Assembly: GCF_000218895.1 (NCBI RefSeq)
Contig: NC_015703.1
Location: 2,121,001-2,185,000 of the forward strand
Reading direction: 5' to 3'
Length of the DNA: 64,000 nucleotides
DNA from: Runella slithyformis DSM 19594
GTDB lineage: Bacteria > Bacteroidota > Bacteroidia > Cytophagales > Spirosomataceae
How positions within the stretch are numbered: the first letter of the stretch is position 1; each line of letters begins with the position of its first letter. The position numbers and the translations under genes are program-made. Below, piece by piece: positions 50,563-59,215 of this stretch. Under the pieces are notes generated by a model. The model was not told where the DNA came from, ran no database searches, and saw only the letters and a list, made by a program, of their open reading frames with translations.

Positions 50563-51822
50563 ATGAAAACCTTTATTCAAACCACCCTCATTTCCTTTTT
50601 TGCGCTTATGGCTTTGTCGGCAGTAGCGCAGGACGATGCGGCTTTACTCAAAAAAGCCAAAAAAATTCACGAGAAAGCATTTACGCTGGATACCCACGCC
50701 GATACGCCTATGTTGCTTTCGCGCGGTGGCTTTGACATTACCAAAGACAACGACGCCCGCGCCACCAACAGCAAGGTAGACTACCCGCGCATGAAACGCG
50801 GCGGATTGGACGCTATCTTCTTTGCAGTATACCTGGGACAGGGCCCCCGCACTCCCGAAGCGCACGAAGCCGCCAAAAAACGCGCCTTGGGAATCTTTGA
50901 TGCCATCAATACTACCCTCAAAAGTACAAGTGAATTGGCCGAACTCGCCACAACTCCCGATGATGCCTACCGCATTGGAAAAACAGGTAAACGGGTGATT
51001 TTTCTGGGCGTAGAAAATGGGTATGCCATGGGGCATGATTTGTCCATGTTACAGAAATTTTATGATTTGGGCACGCGTTACATGACGCTTTGCCATTCCT
51101 CCAACAACGACATTTGTGATTCATCTACCGATCATAAAGGTGCTGAATACCAAGGGCTAAGCCCGCTGGGAGAGCAGGTGGTAAAAGAAATGAACCGCTT
51201 GGGAATGATCATCGACGTATCGCATATTTCAGATTCAACCTTCTATGACGTCATTCGCCTTTCCAAAGTGCCCATCGTGGCAACGCATTCGGGTGCACGG
51301 GCCATTTGTAATCACCCGCGTAACTTAACGGATGATATGCTGAAGGCCCTGGCCAAAAACGGCGGGGTGATTCAACTCAATCTGTTGAGTGATTACATCA
51401 AAACCATTCCGCCCAGCCCCGAGAGAGAAGCGGCGATGAAAGTATTGTATGAAAAATACAACATCAAAGACCGTCGCGGGATGATGACGCTGCCCGAAGC
51501 GGAACAGCAAAAAGCGCGGGCGGAATTTACGGAATTAAATAAAAAATATCCCATTCAATTGGCTACCGTCAAAGATGCCATTGACCACATCGACCACATT
51601 GTCAAACTGATCGGCATTGACCACGTAGGCATGGGGGCTGATTTTGACGGCGGCGGGGCGTTGGCCGACTGCTTTGACGTAAGTCAGTATGACAATATGA
51701 CCGTGGAATTGGTACGTCGGGGATATTCTAAAAAAGACATTGAGAAGATCTGGAGCGGCAATTTCTTCCGGGTCATGAAGGCCGTTGATAAAGGAAAAAC
51801 GAGGGAATTAAGCCTGAAATGA
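50563..51822 (+). CDS. Secreted M19 (renal dipeptidase) family dipeptidase
   Basis: A 419-residue zinc dipeptidase with a signal peptide (about 1-23, ending AVAQ). The metal-binding HxD is His45-x-Asp47 in LDTHADTP. Further family motifs are GVENGYAMGHDLS (bridging Glu), DVSHISDSTFYD and VATHSGARA with zinc-site His residues, and GIDHVGMGADFDGGG. It lies after a SusCD pair, suggesting that imported peptides or amino compounds are cut in the periplasm. A terminator follows at 51886. Confidence 0.92.
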   Translation: MKTFIQTTLISFFALMALSAVAQDDAALLKKAKKIHEKAFTLDTHADTPMLLSRGGFDITKDNDARATNSKVDYPRMKRGGLDAIFFAVYLGQGPRTPEAHEAAKKRALGIFDAINTTLKSTSELAELATTPDDAYRIGKTGKRVIFLGVENGYAMGHDLSMLQKFYDLGTRYMTLCHSSNNDICDSSTDHKGAEYQGLSPLGEQVVKEMNRLGMIIDVSHISDSTFYDVIRLSKVPIVATHSGARAICNHPRNLTDDMLKALAKNGGVIQLNLLSDYIKTIPPSPEREAAMKVLYEKYNIKDRRGMMTLPEAEQQKARAEFTELNKKYPIQLATVKDAIDHIDHIVKLIGIDHVGMGADFDGGGALADCFDVSQYDNMTVELVRRGYSKKDIEKIWSGNFFRVMKAVDKGKTRELSLK

Positions 51823-51885
51823 GCGTAAAGTCAGTAAAATCCGGTACCTTTAGCCATTAATGTACACTCACAACAATCTGAAACG

Positions 51886-51916
51886 AAAAGAGCCGGGCAC
51901 TTGCCCGGCTCTTTTT
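51886..51916 (+). terminator. Intrinsic terminator of the dipeptidase gene
   Basis: AAAAGAGCCGGGC (51886-51898) and GCCCGGCTCTTTT (51903-51915), perfect stem with a 4-nt loop and a T run. Confidence 0.93.
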
Positions 51917-51938
51917 TATGAAATTGGACGATAGACTT

Positions 51939-52000
51939 TCCCCGACTGGGCGTCCCCGACTGGGCGTCCCCGACTGGGCGTCCCCGACTGGGCGTCCCCG
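51939..52000. repeat. 14-bp tandem repeat, 4.4 copies
   Basis: Four exact copies of TCCCCGACTGGGCG (51939-51994) and a partial fifth (51995-52000). It is bracketed by GACTTTCC-like (from 51934) and GGAAAGTC (52013-52020), which abuts the TGA stop of the MG2-like gene. Confidence 0.85.
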
Positions 52001-52020
52001 TTTTTAAAATTTGGAAAGTC

Positions 52021-54435
52021 TCATAAAGTTGATTTTTTTACTTCAAACGTAAACGTCTTACTGCCGGCTGCGCCGTTGGCCGTAAGGCCCTGAACCACCG
52101 CTTTATACGTACCCGGTTGGTCAGAAGAATAAAAACTCAGCGATTTTTTACCCTGCTCATCGGTCATGACCTGCGGCGACCAGTGAAGTAAATTCCTGAA
52201 ATCGGGCGTACGACTTTTCAGTTGGTCCGGTGTATCGTACACCGGCGCGTAAAATTCTCTTTTCCCCTGAACCCCTTCGTACGATTGTACCAACGCCCTT
52301 GGATCCAGCGGAAACCCGGCCAGATCGCCTTTGTAGGTAGAAAAACTCACAATGCCCGAAAATGACATGGGTCCCAAATAGTACAGGCCGTCGATCACTT
52401 CCAACTTTTTGATTTTCAAGGGGTCAAAGGCCATGATCTTATCGGTGTCAAAGACGGGGATTCCGTCTACCAGCATGAGTGGGTCTTCTTCAAAAAAGAC
52501 CCCCGGCTGAAGTTTATCAAAGACCAAAAAGTAAAAATGCCCGCGACGTTTTCGTACACCTACGCCGGGAACGTATTCGCGCAGCACTTCCTCTACCGTT
52601 GGGAAACGGGTAAAAGCATCCAGAAAATATTTTTCGTCGGGTACGCCGTAAAATGCCAACGTGTCGTTTTCGCCCGTGGTCATTTGCAGCGCAGATTTGG
52701 GGATGAACGCATTTTGGGTCTGCATGTTGATACTCCGGGTCAGCAAGGGGTTTTTCCAACCGGCATCAAAGGAAAAGGGCGGAAGTGCCCGTGAAGAGAT
52801 CTTGTCCGAATAAGGGCTGTTGATCTCGATACGGTAGGTGCTGTCGTACAGGGTGTTGGTTTGAACGATGATCTCTTTACTCCCGAAAAAATGCTTCATT
52901 TCGTAAGAGATATTCCCCAAAGAATCACTGCGCGAAACAAACAGTTGGGCGCGTTTGTCGGGTGCGGCAAGATAGGTAGCCACGTACGGTGCCGGTAAGC
53001 CCGTTTGGCTATTGACCACCCTGCCCCGAATAAAATGTCCGCCCTGTTCGGGAAGAAAGGCAAAGGACGTTTTTCGGTCGATATCTTCCGCGTTGAAACG
53101 CCTCCATCCCTGGGTAAGCATCAGGTTGTCAAGGGCTTGGTCCACTTCGCGGCTTGAATTGATGAAATAATAGGCAGGAGATTCCACCGTTCCTTTCAGG
53201 TCGGAGGTCAGCGATAGATACGTATCGATCGAAATGGGCTCTTCGGTCGGCAGTGAGTCAACCAAATATACCGAAACTGACAGGTCGGCGGGGGTGGGAG
53301 TGGTTGATTTTAAGGCAGAGGCAATGTCCAGAGTGATTTTTTCGCGCAGATTATATTGCTGTTTATCGGCCTTGGCCGTGAGGATGAGCGGTTGGGCGGT
53401 GCGTTTGAAATAAAGGCGTTCGCATACTGGTTTCCGGTTGGCGTCAAAAACGGTAAGGGCCGTAATGCCGTCTCCCAACGCACTTTTGTTGATCAAAAAG
53501 GTTGCCTTGCCGCCGTTGAGCAGTTTCATTTCCGTCACTTTCGGTACGCCTCCGGTATGCGCCAACAGATAGACCTCCGAAGCGCCGTTGGGAATACGGG
53601 CCGATACCGTCACTTCCAGAGCTACACCTGATTCGTTGACCTGCATTGTGTGGCCCTGTTCTCTGAGCGCAGGTAAGCTATACGTAAACCATTGCTTTTG
53701 AGTATCCTGAAGGAGTACACGGTAGGTTTCGCCTTCTTTAGGGGTAAAGGAAAAACTGCCGATGCCAAACTTAAACGGTTCGAAATGCGCCACGGTATCA
53801 TTTTGCTGATTGACGATGCTTCCTTTAAACTTTATCCCTTTTCCGTCTTCGCCAACGGCTCGGAAGGCTATTTTGCTTTCCAGCCCTTTGACCAGGTTTC
53901 CTCCTTCGGGAAACAGTTGCAGATCATAGGTAAGGGCAGGTTTGGGAGAAGGAGTAAGAACAGGCTTGCTGAACGGATTGACAATGCTGACAGTGGTCTC
54001 AAAATAAAAGTCGGGACTGAAGTTTTTCATCCAGTTGGTATAACTCCGAACCGAATAATGCCCGCTTTGGATAAACGGAGGGATAAAAACGGAGCCGAAG
54101 CCCTTGCCTTCTTCCAACGCGATCTTGGTCTGTAAAACGGGATTATGGTCTCGGTCCAATACTTCCAGGTACGCCACCTTGCTCATATTCAGCGGGGTGT
54201 GCAAGGCCGCATCCAGACAAAAGGTCTTGAACCAAATCGTCTCTCCCACTACATACAGCGGACGGTCGAGATGCACAAAGACTTTTTCCTGCACGGCCTG
54301 TTGGTTGTATTGGATCAATGTCTGTGAAAGGGGGGCGGTTTGACTTATGCCAATGAGGGGAATCAGCAAAAAGGCCCAAAATAGCCGTTTTTTAAGCAGG
54401 TTAATGAGGTGCAGGCCGATGAAATTTCTGTTCAT
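52021..54435 (-). CDS. Secreted MG2-like domain protein of the TonB/DUF4249 operon
   Basis: An 804-residue protein from the ATG at 54435. A hydrophobic signal segment (about 17-31, ending GISQT) is followed by a macroglobulin-like MG2 domain (FVHLDRPLYVVGETIWFK, SGHYSVRSYTNWM). A plug-like region near residues 600-680 (FPTVEEVLREYVPGVGVRKR and LMLVDGIPVFD) recalls TonB-receptor plugs. No barrel is apparent. The frame above 54435 overlaps the DUF4249 gene and was rejected. It is the last gene of a four-gene operon; the role is probably on the surface, with the receptor. The function is unknown. Confidence 0.75.
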   Translation of the reverse strand: MNRNFIGLHLINLLKKRLFWAFLLIPLIGISQTAPLSQTLIQYNQQAVQEKVFVHLDRPLYVVGETIWFKTFCLDAALHTPLNMSKVAYLEVLDRDHNPVLQTKIALEEGKGFGSVFIPPFIQSGHYSVRSYTNWMKNFSPDFYFETTVSIVNPFSKPVLTPSPKPALTYDLQLFPEGGNLVKGLESKIAFRAVGEDGKGIKFKGSIVNQQNDTVAHFEPFKFGIGSFSFTPKEGETYRVLLQDTQKQWFTYSLPALREQGHTMQVNESGVALEVTVSARIPNGASEVYLLAHTGGVPKVTEMKLLNGGKATFLINKSALGDGITALTVFDANRKPVCERLYFKRTAQPLILTAKADKQQYNLREKITLDIASALKSTTPTPADLSVSVYLVDSLPTEEPISIDTYLSLTSDLKGTVESPAYYFINSSREVDQALDNLMLTQGWRRFNAEDIDRKTSFAFLPEQGGHFIRGRVVNSQTGLPAPYVATYLAAPDKRAQLFVSRSDSLGNISYEMKHFFGSKEIIVQTNTLYDSTYRIEINSPYSDKISSRALPPFSFDAGWKNPLLTRSINMQTQNAFIPKSALQMTTGENDTLAFYGVPDEKYFLDAFTRFPTVEEVLREYVPGVGVRKRRGHFYFLVFDKLQPGVFFEEDPLMLVDGIPVFDTDKIMAFDPLKIKKLEVIDGLYYLGPMSFSGIVSFSTYKGDLAGFPLDPRALVQSYEGVQGKREFYAPVYDTPDQLKSRTPDFRNLLHWSPQVMTDEQGKKSLSFYSSDQPGTYKAVVQGLTANGAAGSKTFTFEVKKSTL

Positions 54436-54446
54436 AAAAGAAAGAG

Positions 54447-55565
54447 TTATGGCCAAAAAATCGGCCGTTTTGTGATTCCGCCCTTCGTTCGGCAATCTCC
54501 GCAGCCGGGGTCGCCGATGATATATTCCGGCACTCGGGCTCCTTCGGGCAAATACTGCGAAAGGAGAAAGGCCTGTGCTTTGATGGCATCGGCGATAGAA
54601 AGCGTATCCAGAGGGGCACATGAGGTATAAAGGCCCAGCCCGAGCGAAAGAAAGATGCGTTTTTCCTGCGGTACGCCGGCGCTGAAGAAGCCGAAAGCAA
54701 GCTCTTGGGAGTTGGTCGTGCATTTGATATTTCCCGTGATTTGAGAAGGCTGCGAGTCAAACAGGCCGCCCGTGGTTTCGGTGGTTTTGGCCAACGAACT
54801 CCAGTACTCGTACCCTTCCTGCGTCAATCCAAACTGCTTTACGAGAATGCTGTATTTGATGAGGAGTTTATTGGTGGCGGTAGGGATGTTGGTAAGGGGA
54901 GCATCCCTGATCAGGTCCTGACTGAGCTTAATGGTGGAGCCCAGAAGGATCGTGGAAGGTGTTTCGGTTTTCCAGCAGGTATTGATGTTTTCAACGCGGT
55001 CGATGATGGCGTTGTTTTTTATTTCGTACAACGAATACAGGGGCATGGTGTATTCCCAGGTTTCTTCAAATTTCCAGCGATAAAACCGGGTTTTGTTGAG
55101 TGGGTCGTGGGTATTGACATTGATCTGAACCGATTTTTTATCACCGGCTATTCGGTACGTCACGCTGTCGATCGGAGGCGTTTGCTTCGGGGCTACAAAT
55201 TCAGAGAGGTATTCTTTTTTGCCGGCGGTTTTGATGCGGAGCCGATAGTTTTCGGCGCTGTTAAACACCCGGGGAGCCAATCGGTAAAGCCCCTTACCGA
55301 TTTCGGTAAAGGTAAAGGTGCTGCCTTTGTCGCCCTCCACGACCACCTGAGCGCGCAGCTCGGGCGTAAAGGTGTTTTTATTGCTGACCAACTGCGTGTA
55401 GGTCAGTGTAATACGACTGCTGTCTTTGCTGCCGGTATTCAGAAATCCGTCTATGACCAGATACCGATCGGCGGCGGTAACCTCAGGCGGTGTAAACGGT
55501 AAAACACAGCTGCCCACTGCCAAGAGGCCGACAACCGCTGCGATTAAGAATGAAAAAATCTTCAT
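54447..55565 (-). CDS. DUF4249 domain lipoprotein
   Basis: A 372-residue protein from the ATG at 55565. The lipobox is AVGSC (Cys20). DUF4249 text includes RYLVIDGFLNT near the start, ITLTYTQLV, the AENYRLRIKTAGKKEYLSE region and C-terminal CGDCRTKGGITKRPIFW with a Cys pair. DUF4249 proteins are usual neighbours of TonB receptors of this type and may act as surface partners, in the manner of SusD. It lies 28 bases after the receptor gene and 11 before the MG2-like gene. Confidence 0.85.
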   Translation of the reverse strand: MKIFSFLIAAVVGLLAVGSCVLPFTPPEVTAADRYLVIDGFLNTGSKDSSRITLTYTQLVSNKNTFTPELRAQVVVEGDKGSTFTFTEIGKGLYRLAPRVFNSAENYRLRIKTAGKKEYLSEFVAPKQTPPIDSVTYRIAGDKKSVQINVNTHDPLNKTRFYRWKFEETWEYTMPLYSLYEIKNNAIIDRVENINTCWKTETPSTILLGSTIKLSQDLIRDAPLTNIPTATNKLLIKYSILVKQFGLTQEGYEYWSSLAKTTETTGGLFDSQPSQITGNIKCTTNSQELAFGFFSAGVPQEKRIFLSLGLGLYTSCAPLDTLSIADAIKAQAFLLSQYLPEGARVPEYIIGDPGCGDCRTKGGITKRPIFWP

Positions 55566-55593
55566 AGGAGTATATAACAAATAACAAGGCGGG

Positions 55594-58353
55594 CTAAAAT
55601 CTGAAATTATAGGTAACGGTCGGGATCGGCTGGCCGAAAATAGACAGCATATATCCTTTGACAATGCCGTTTTGGCTTCTAAAATAGACCGAAGAAGGAT
55701 TTTGTCGGCCCAGCACGTTAAAGATGGCAAAGGTCCAGGAGCTGTGCGCCAGTTTCTTAATCTTATGATTTCCTTCTACATTGATCGAAAAATCCATCCG
55801 GTAGTAGTCCGGGATCCGGAACTGATTTCGCTCGGCGTAGTAAATGCGCGGTACGCCCTCCAATACGTACTTGCCGATGGGCGGCGTATACGGGCGGCCG
55901 CTGCTGTAGGTGAAATTGAGCGAAAGACTGAATCGGTGCGAGAACTTATAATTGCTCACCATCGTAAAATCGTGCGGCTTGTCGTAATTGCTTGGGTAAT
56001 AATTCCCCTTATTAGGCGCATCGGACGAGGTGCGGTCGTTGGCGCGCAACAGCGAGCGGGCGTAGGTATAACTTACCCAACCGTTGAGTTTTCCCGTCAG
56101 CTTTTTCACCATCAGTTCGATACCGTAGGCTTTTCCCGTGGTGGAAATGACGGCCGTTTCGACGCGGTGGTTCAGGATAAGCGAGTCACCGCCCTTGTAA
56201 TCCAGAAAATTCTGAATGTTTTTGTAATAAGCTTCTACCGACAGTTCCAGCCTGTTGCCGCGCAGGTTGCGGTATACTCCCAGGGCCAGCTGACTGCCTA
56301 ATTGGGGCTTAATGTACGAGTCACTCAGTTTCCAGATGTCGGTCGGCGACATCACCATGGTGTTGGTCAGCAGGTGAATGTATTGACGGGTGGTGTTATA
56401 ACTGACTTTGAGAGACGTGGTGGCATTGACCAAATAGCGTGCCGACACCCGGTATTCGGGCCCCTGATAGTTTTTGATGTTTTTTCCGGCGGCGTAGGTT
56501 TGGCTTCCGGTGGTATAGATTTTTTCAATGGGGAGGCCCGGTGTGTACGTATACACGGTTTTGGGACCTAAATAATTGAACATCGAAAAACGGATCCCGC
56601 CAGTCAGCGAAAGTCGGGGGTTTACGTCAAACCGATCTTCCAGATAAACCGCGCTTTCTGCGGCCTGTTCGGATTCCATGATGTCGGGAATCAGCAGCGA
56701 TTCCGGATGAGCCGGCTGCAAGGTGCCGGGGTATAATTTGTAATAGACCGCATTGACCCCAAAATCAAGGGTATGCTGACGGTGCAGGAAGTACGTAAAG
56801 TCGGCTTTGGCGGTGGATTGGCTGATGTCAAATTTTAAATCGAACGCATTGATGGGCACTCGTTGGCTGCCGATATCGTACTGATAGCGGCTGTACGCGG
56901 TGGTAAATACGCTGTAAAATTTGGGGTTGAAGGTATGCTTCCATTTCAGGGAGGCCAGTTGGTTTCGGTACGAATAAGCCGTGTCGCCAAAAAAGCGGAA
57001 TTGATCTTGGCTCAAATACCCCATCAGCGAAACGCTGTTCTTTTCGTTGATCTCGTGGTTGATGTGGAGGTTTAGGTCGTAGAAAGAAGCGCGGCTTTTA
57101 CTGAATGAGGGGTTTTCGAGTTTTTTCAGTACCCAATTGGAATACGTAGAGCGCCCGGCCAAAATAAAGGAACTTTTTTCCTTCACGAGCGGACCTTCAA
57201 TCGCAAAACGGCCCGTCAGTAAGCCGATACCGCCCGAGCCTACAAACTTTTTCTTGTTGCCGTCGCGGCTGTTGATCTCCAGCACCGACGAAAGTCGACC
57301 GCCGTATTTGGACGGAATGGTGCTTTTGTACAATTCCACTTCCTTGATCACATCGGGATTAAAGGCCGAGAAAAATCCAAATAAATGCGAAGGGTTGTAC
57401 ACCACGGCGTCGTTGAACAATATAAGGTTTTGGTCGGTGGATCCCCCGCGGACGTTGAGCCCCACGCTGCTTTCGCTGACCGCTTTTACGCCGGGCAGGG
57501 TAAGCACGGTGCGCAACAGGTCGGTTTCGCCGAAGGCCGTGGGCACCTGTTTCATGGTTTTGATGTTGAGTTTAACCTGCCCCATTTGCGTACCGGCAAT
57601 GTTGACATCCCGGCCCGCGGTGATGGACACTTCTTTCAGGGCCGTCACGCTTTCCTGCATTTCAATGTCGAGTTTGCCGTCGCCGTAGAGCACAATGCGC
57701 CGATACGTATCCCTCATGCCGATGCTTTTGACCTTCAGTGTATACTTCCCGCGGGGAATGGTCAACGTAAAGAATCCGAGGGCATCGGTCGAAACGCCGA
57801 TGGAAGGAGATTCGATATAAACCGCCGCTCCGATGACCGGCTCGCCCGTTACGGTATTTCTGACGTAGCCCGAAAGGGTGGATTTTCCTTCGGTGATCCG
57901 CTGACGCTGAGCACCTATGTTGTATAATTTACTCTCTGCCGTCGACAGTAACTTGTCCTGCTCTTCGGAGGTGGGGGCAATGTATTGGTTTTGGTCGGCC
58001 TCTTTGTTGGGTGTATTCAGATTAAAAAAGTCGTCGGGCAATTGGGTAATAATAGCCTGGCCGGAAGTCACAAACACCCGCTGTCGGTCATCAATGGAAA
58101 ATTTGAATTCGGTCCCTTTAAAGACCTGCAACAGCACCGAAACCAACGTCTGGTCGGTGGCTTGAAGGGTGATCTTCAGGCTGTCCAGTGGCGAGGCGTC
58201 GTAGTAGAAGTAGTGGCCGGTCTGCGCTTCGGCTTCTTTGACAAATTGAGCGAAACGGGCATCGTTCAATTGAAGTGTCAGGCGTTTTTCGTTTTTTGTT
58301 TGGGCAAAAAGCGTTGAAAAAGACAGCAATAAAAGGAGTAGCGTTTGTTTCAT
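55594..58353 (-). CDS. TonB-dependent receptor with N-terminal STN and regulatory-like domains
   Basis: A 919-residue outer membrane receptor. Signal peptide about 1-18. An STN-like domain (about 24-95: RLTLQLNDARFAQFVKEAE) comes first, then a carboxypeptidase-regulatory-like domain (about 160-240: STLSGYVRNTVTGEPVIGAAVY), a plug (about 255-370) and the barrel. STN domains often signal to an anti-sigma factor, but no FecR or sigma gene is seen here. The gene overlaps the upstream gene by 4 bases (58350-58353). The ligand is unknown. Confidence 0.92.
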   Translation of the reverse strand: MKQTLLLLLLSFSTLFAQTKNEKRLTLQLNDARFAQFVKEAEAQTGHYFYYDASPLDSLKITLQATDQTLVSVLLQVFKGTEFKFSIDDRQRVFVTSGQAIITQLPDDFFNLNTPNKEADQNQYIAPTSEEQDKLLSTAESKLYNIGAQRQRITEGKSTLSGYVRNTVTGEPVIGAAVYIESPSIGVSTDALGFFTLTIPRGKYTLKVKSIGMRDTYRRIVLYGDGKLDIEMQESVTALKEVSITAGRDVNIAGTQMGQVKLNIKTMKQVPTAFGETDLLRTVLTLPGVKAVSESSVGLNVRGGSTDQNLILFNDAVVYNPSHLFGFFSAFNPDVIKEVELYKSTIPSKYGGRLSSVLEINSRDGNKKKFVGSGGIGLLTGRFAIEGPLVKEKSSFILAGRSTYSNWVLKKLENPSFSKSRASFYDLNLHINHEINEKNSVSLMGYLSQDQFRFFGDTAYSYRNQLASLKWKHTFNPKFYSVFTTAYSRYQYDIGSQRVPINAFDLKFDISQSTAKADFTYFLHRQHTLDFGVNAVYYKLYPGTLQPAHPESLLIPDIMESEQAAESAVYLEDRFDVNPRLSLTGGIRFSMFNYLGPKTVYTYTPGLPIEKIYTTGSQTYAAGKNIKNYQGPEYRVSARYLVNATTSLKVSYNTTRQYIHLLTNTMVMSPTDIWKLSDSYIKPQLGSQLALGVYRNLRGNRLELSVEAYYKNIQNFLDYKGGDSLILNHRVETAVISTTGKAYGIELMVKKLTGKLNGWVSYTYARSLLRANDRTSSDAPNKGNYYPSNYDKPHDFTMVSNYKFSHRFSLSLNFTYSSGRPYTPPIGKYVLEGVPRIYYAERNQFRIPDYYRMDFSINVEGNHKIKKLAHSSWTFAIFNVLGRQNPSSVYFRSQNGIVKGYMLSIFGQPIPTVTYNFRF

Positions 58354-59078
58354 GGGCGTAGCTTATCGTACTGAGTAGCCATTTGTATAAGGGCAAGGTC
58401 GCGGGATTTTCGGTAGTTGATTCGATTTTCACGAAGCGATTTTCGAAGGGCATTTTTTTGATCGTCGAATAAAGCAAGCGCGGCTTTTTTAGAACGTATT
58501 AAATGGTACACCCCGTCTTTTTTGATATAAAAGAAGTCTTTGGGCGGAAAGTAAACCGTGATCTTGTTATTCTCGATCTGTTCCTGCCGTTCTTTTACAC
58601 GCCGGGCCAATACCTGCGTTTTGCCGTTGTATAACACTTGATAAAACCCGGTAGGAACGTCTATGCCTTTTTCTTCACTTTTTTCGATCCTCACAAAATG
58701 TTTATCAGCGACCGTGAATGCCCGTACGCGTTCGCTTTGAAGCTGGACCAATCCCGCACGTTCCGGGTGTCTGACTACCACGTAGCTTTTAAAAATATCA
58801 TACATCAAAGAGATATTTCGGTAGGATTGTCCATCGTAAAGTACGGAACCCGGTTGCCAGTCTTCGCTTTCAAAAAACTGATGTTCTTTCGAGCGGCTGT
58901 CGTAGATGTGATAACGGGGCCCGTTGTACAAATGAGGAGAATAAAGGGTGGCTGATTGGTAAAGTGCCAACGGAGAATCCGGTGCATGTTGGGCAACCGT
59001 ACTTGTGTCGGTGACTTGACAGCGCACCGATAGACTCATCCAAAGAGAGGCTGTCAGGAGAAATAAACGTTTTTGCAT
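58350..59078 (-). CDS. Secreted hypothetical protein, first gene of the receptor operon
   Basis: A 242-residue protein with a Sec signal peptide (about 1-20, ending VRCQ). The rest is beta-rich in the middle (GPRYHIYDSRSKEHQFF, VLYDGQSYRNISLMYD) and a basic helical C-terminus (NALRKSLRENRINYRKSR). I do not recognise a family. It overlaps the receptor gene by 4 bases, so the four genes are co-translated or at least co-transcribed. Confidence 0.65.
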   Translation of the reverse strand: MQKRLFLLTASLWMSLSVRCQVTDTSTVAQHAPDSPLALYQSATLYSPHLYNGPRYHIYDSRSKEHQFFESEDWQPGSVLYDGQSYRNISLMYDIFKSYVVVRHPERAGLVQLQSERVRAFTVADKHFVRIEKSEEKGIDVPTGFYQVLYNGKTQVLARRVKERQEQIENNKITVYFPPKDFFYIKKDGVYHLIRSKKAALALFDDQKNALRKSLRENRINYRKSRDLALIQMATQYDKLRP

Positions 59079-59156
59079 ACGGTGTGAAAGCCGGATTGGT
59101 AAAACATAAAAGTGAATTAAGGGTCTGATTTACTTGATTATACTTTATGGCTTTAG

Positions 59157-59206
59157 GCAAAGACGTACTTTTCAGGCCCTGTCAGAGCGGAAAAGTACGT
59201 CTTTGC
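59157..59206 (-). terminator. Large hairpin downstream of the amidohydrolase gene
   Basis: GCAAAGACGTACTTTTC (59157-59173) and GAAAAGTACGTCTTTGC (59190-59206) form a perfect 17-bp stem with a 16-base loop. It lies 10 bases after the stop of the minus-strand amidohydrolase gene and before the receptor operon. Confidence 0.7.
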
Positions 59207-59215
59207 CTATACGGT

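Noticed and set aside
51939-52000. CRISPR or terminator
   Set aside because: 14-bp units are contiguous with no spacers; there is no T run on the relevant strand.
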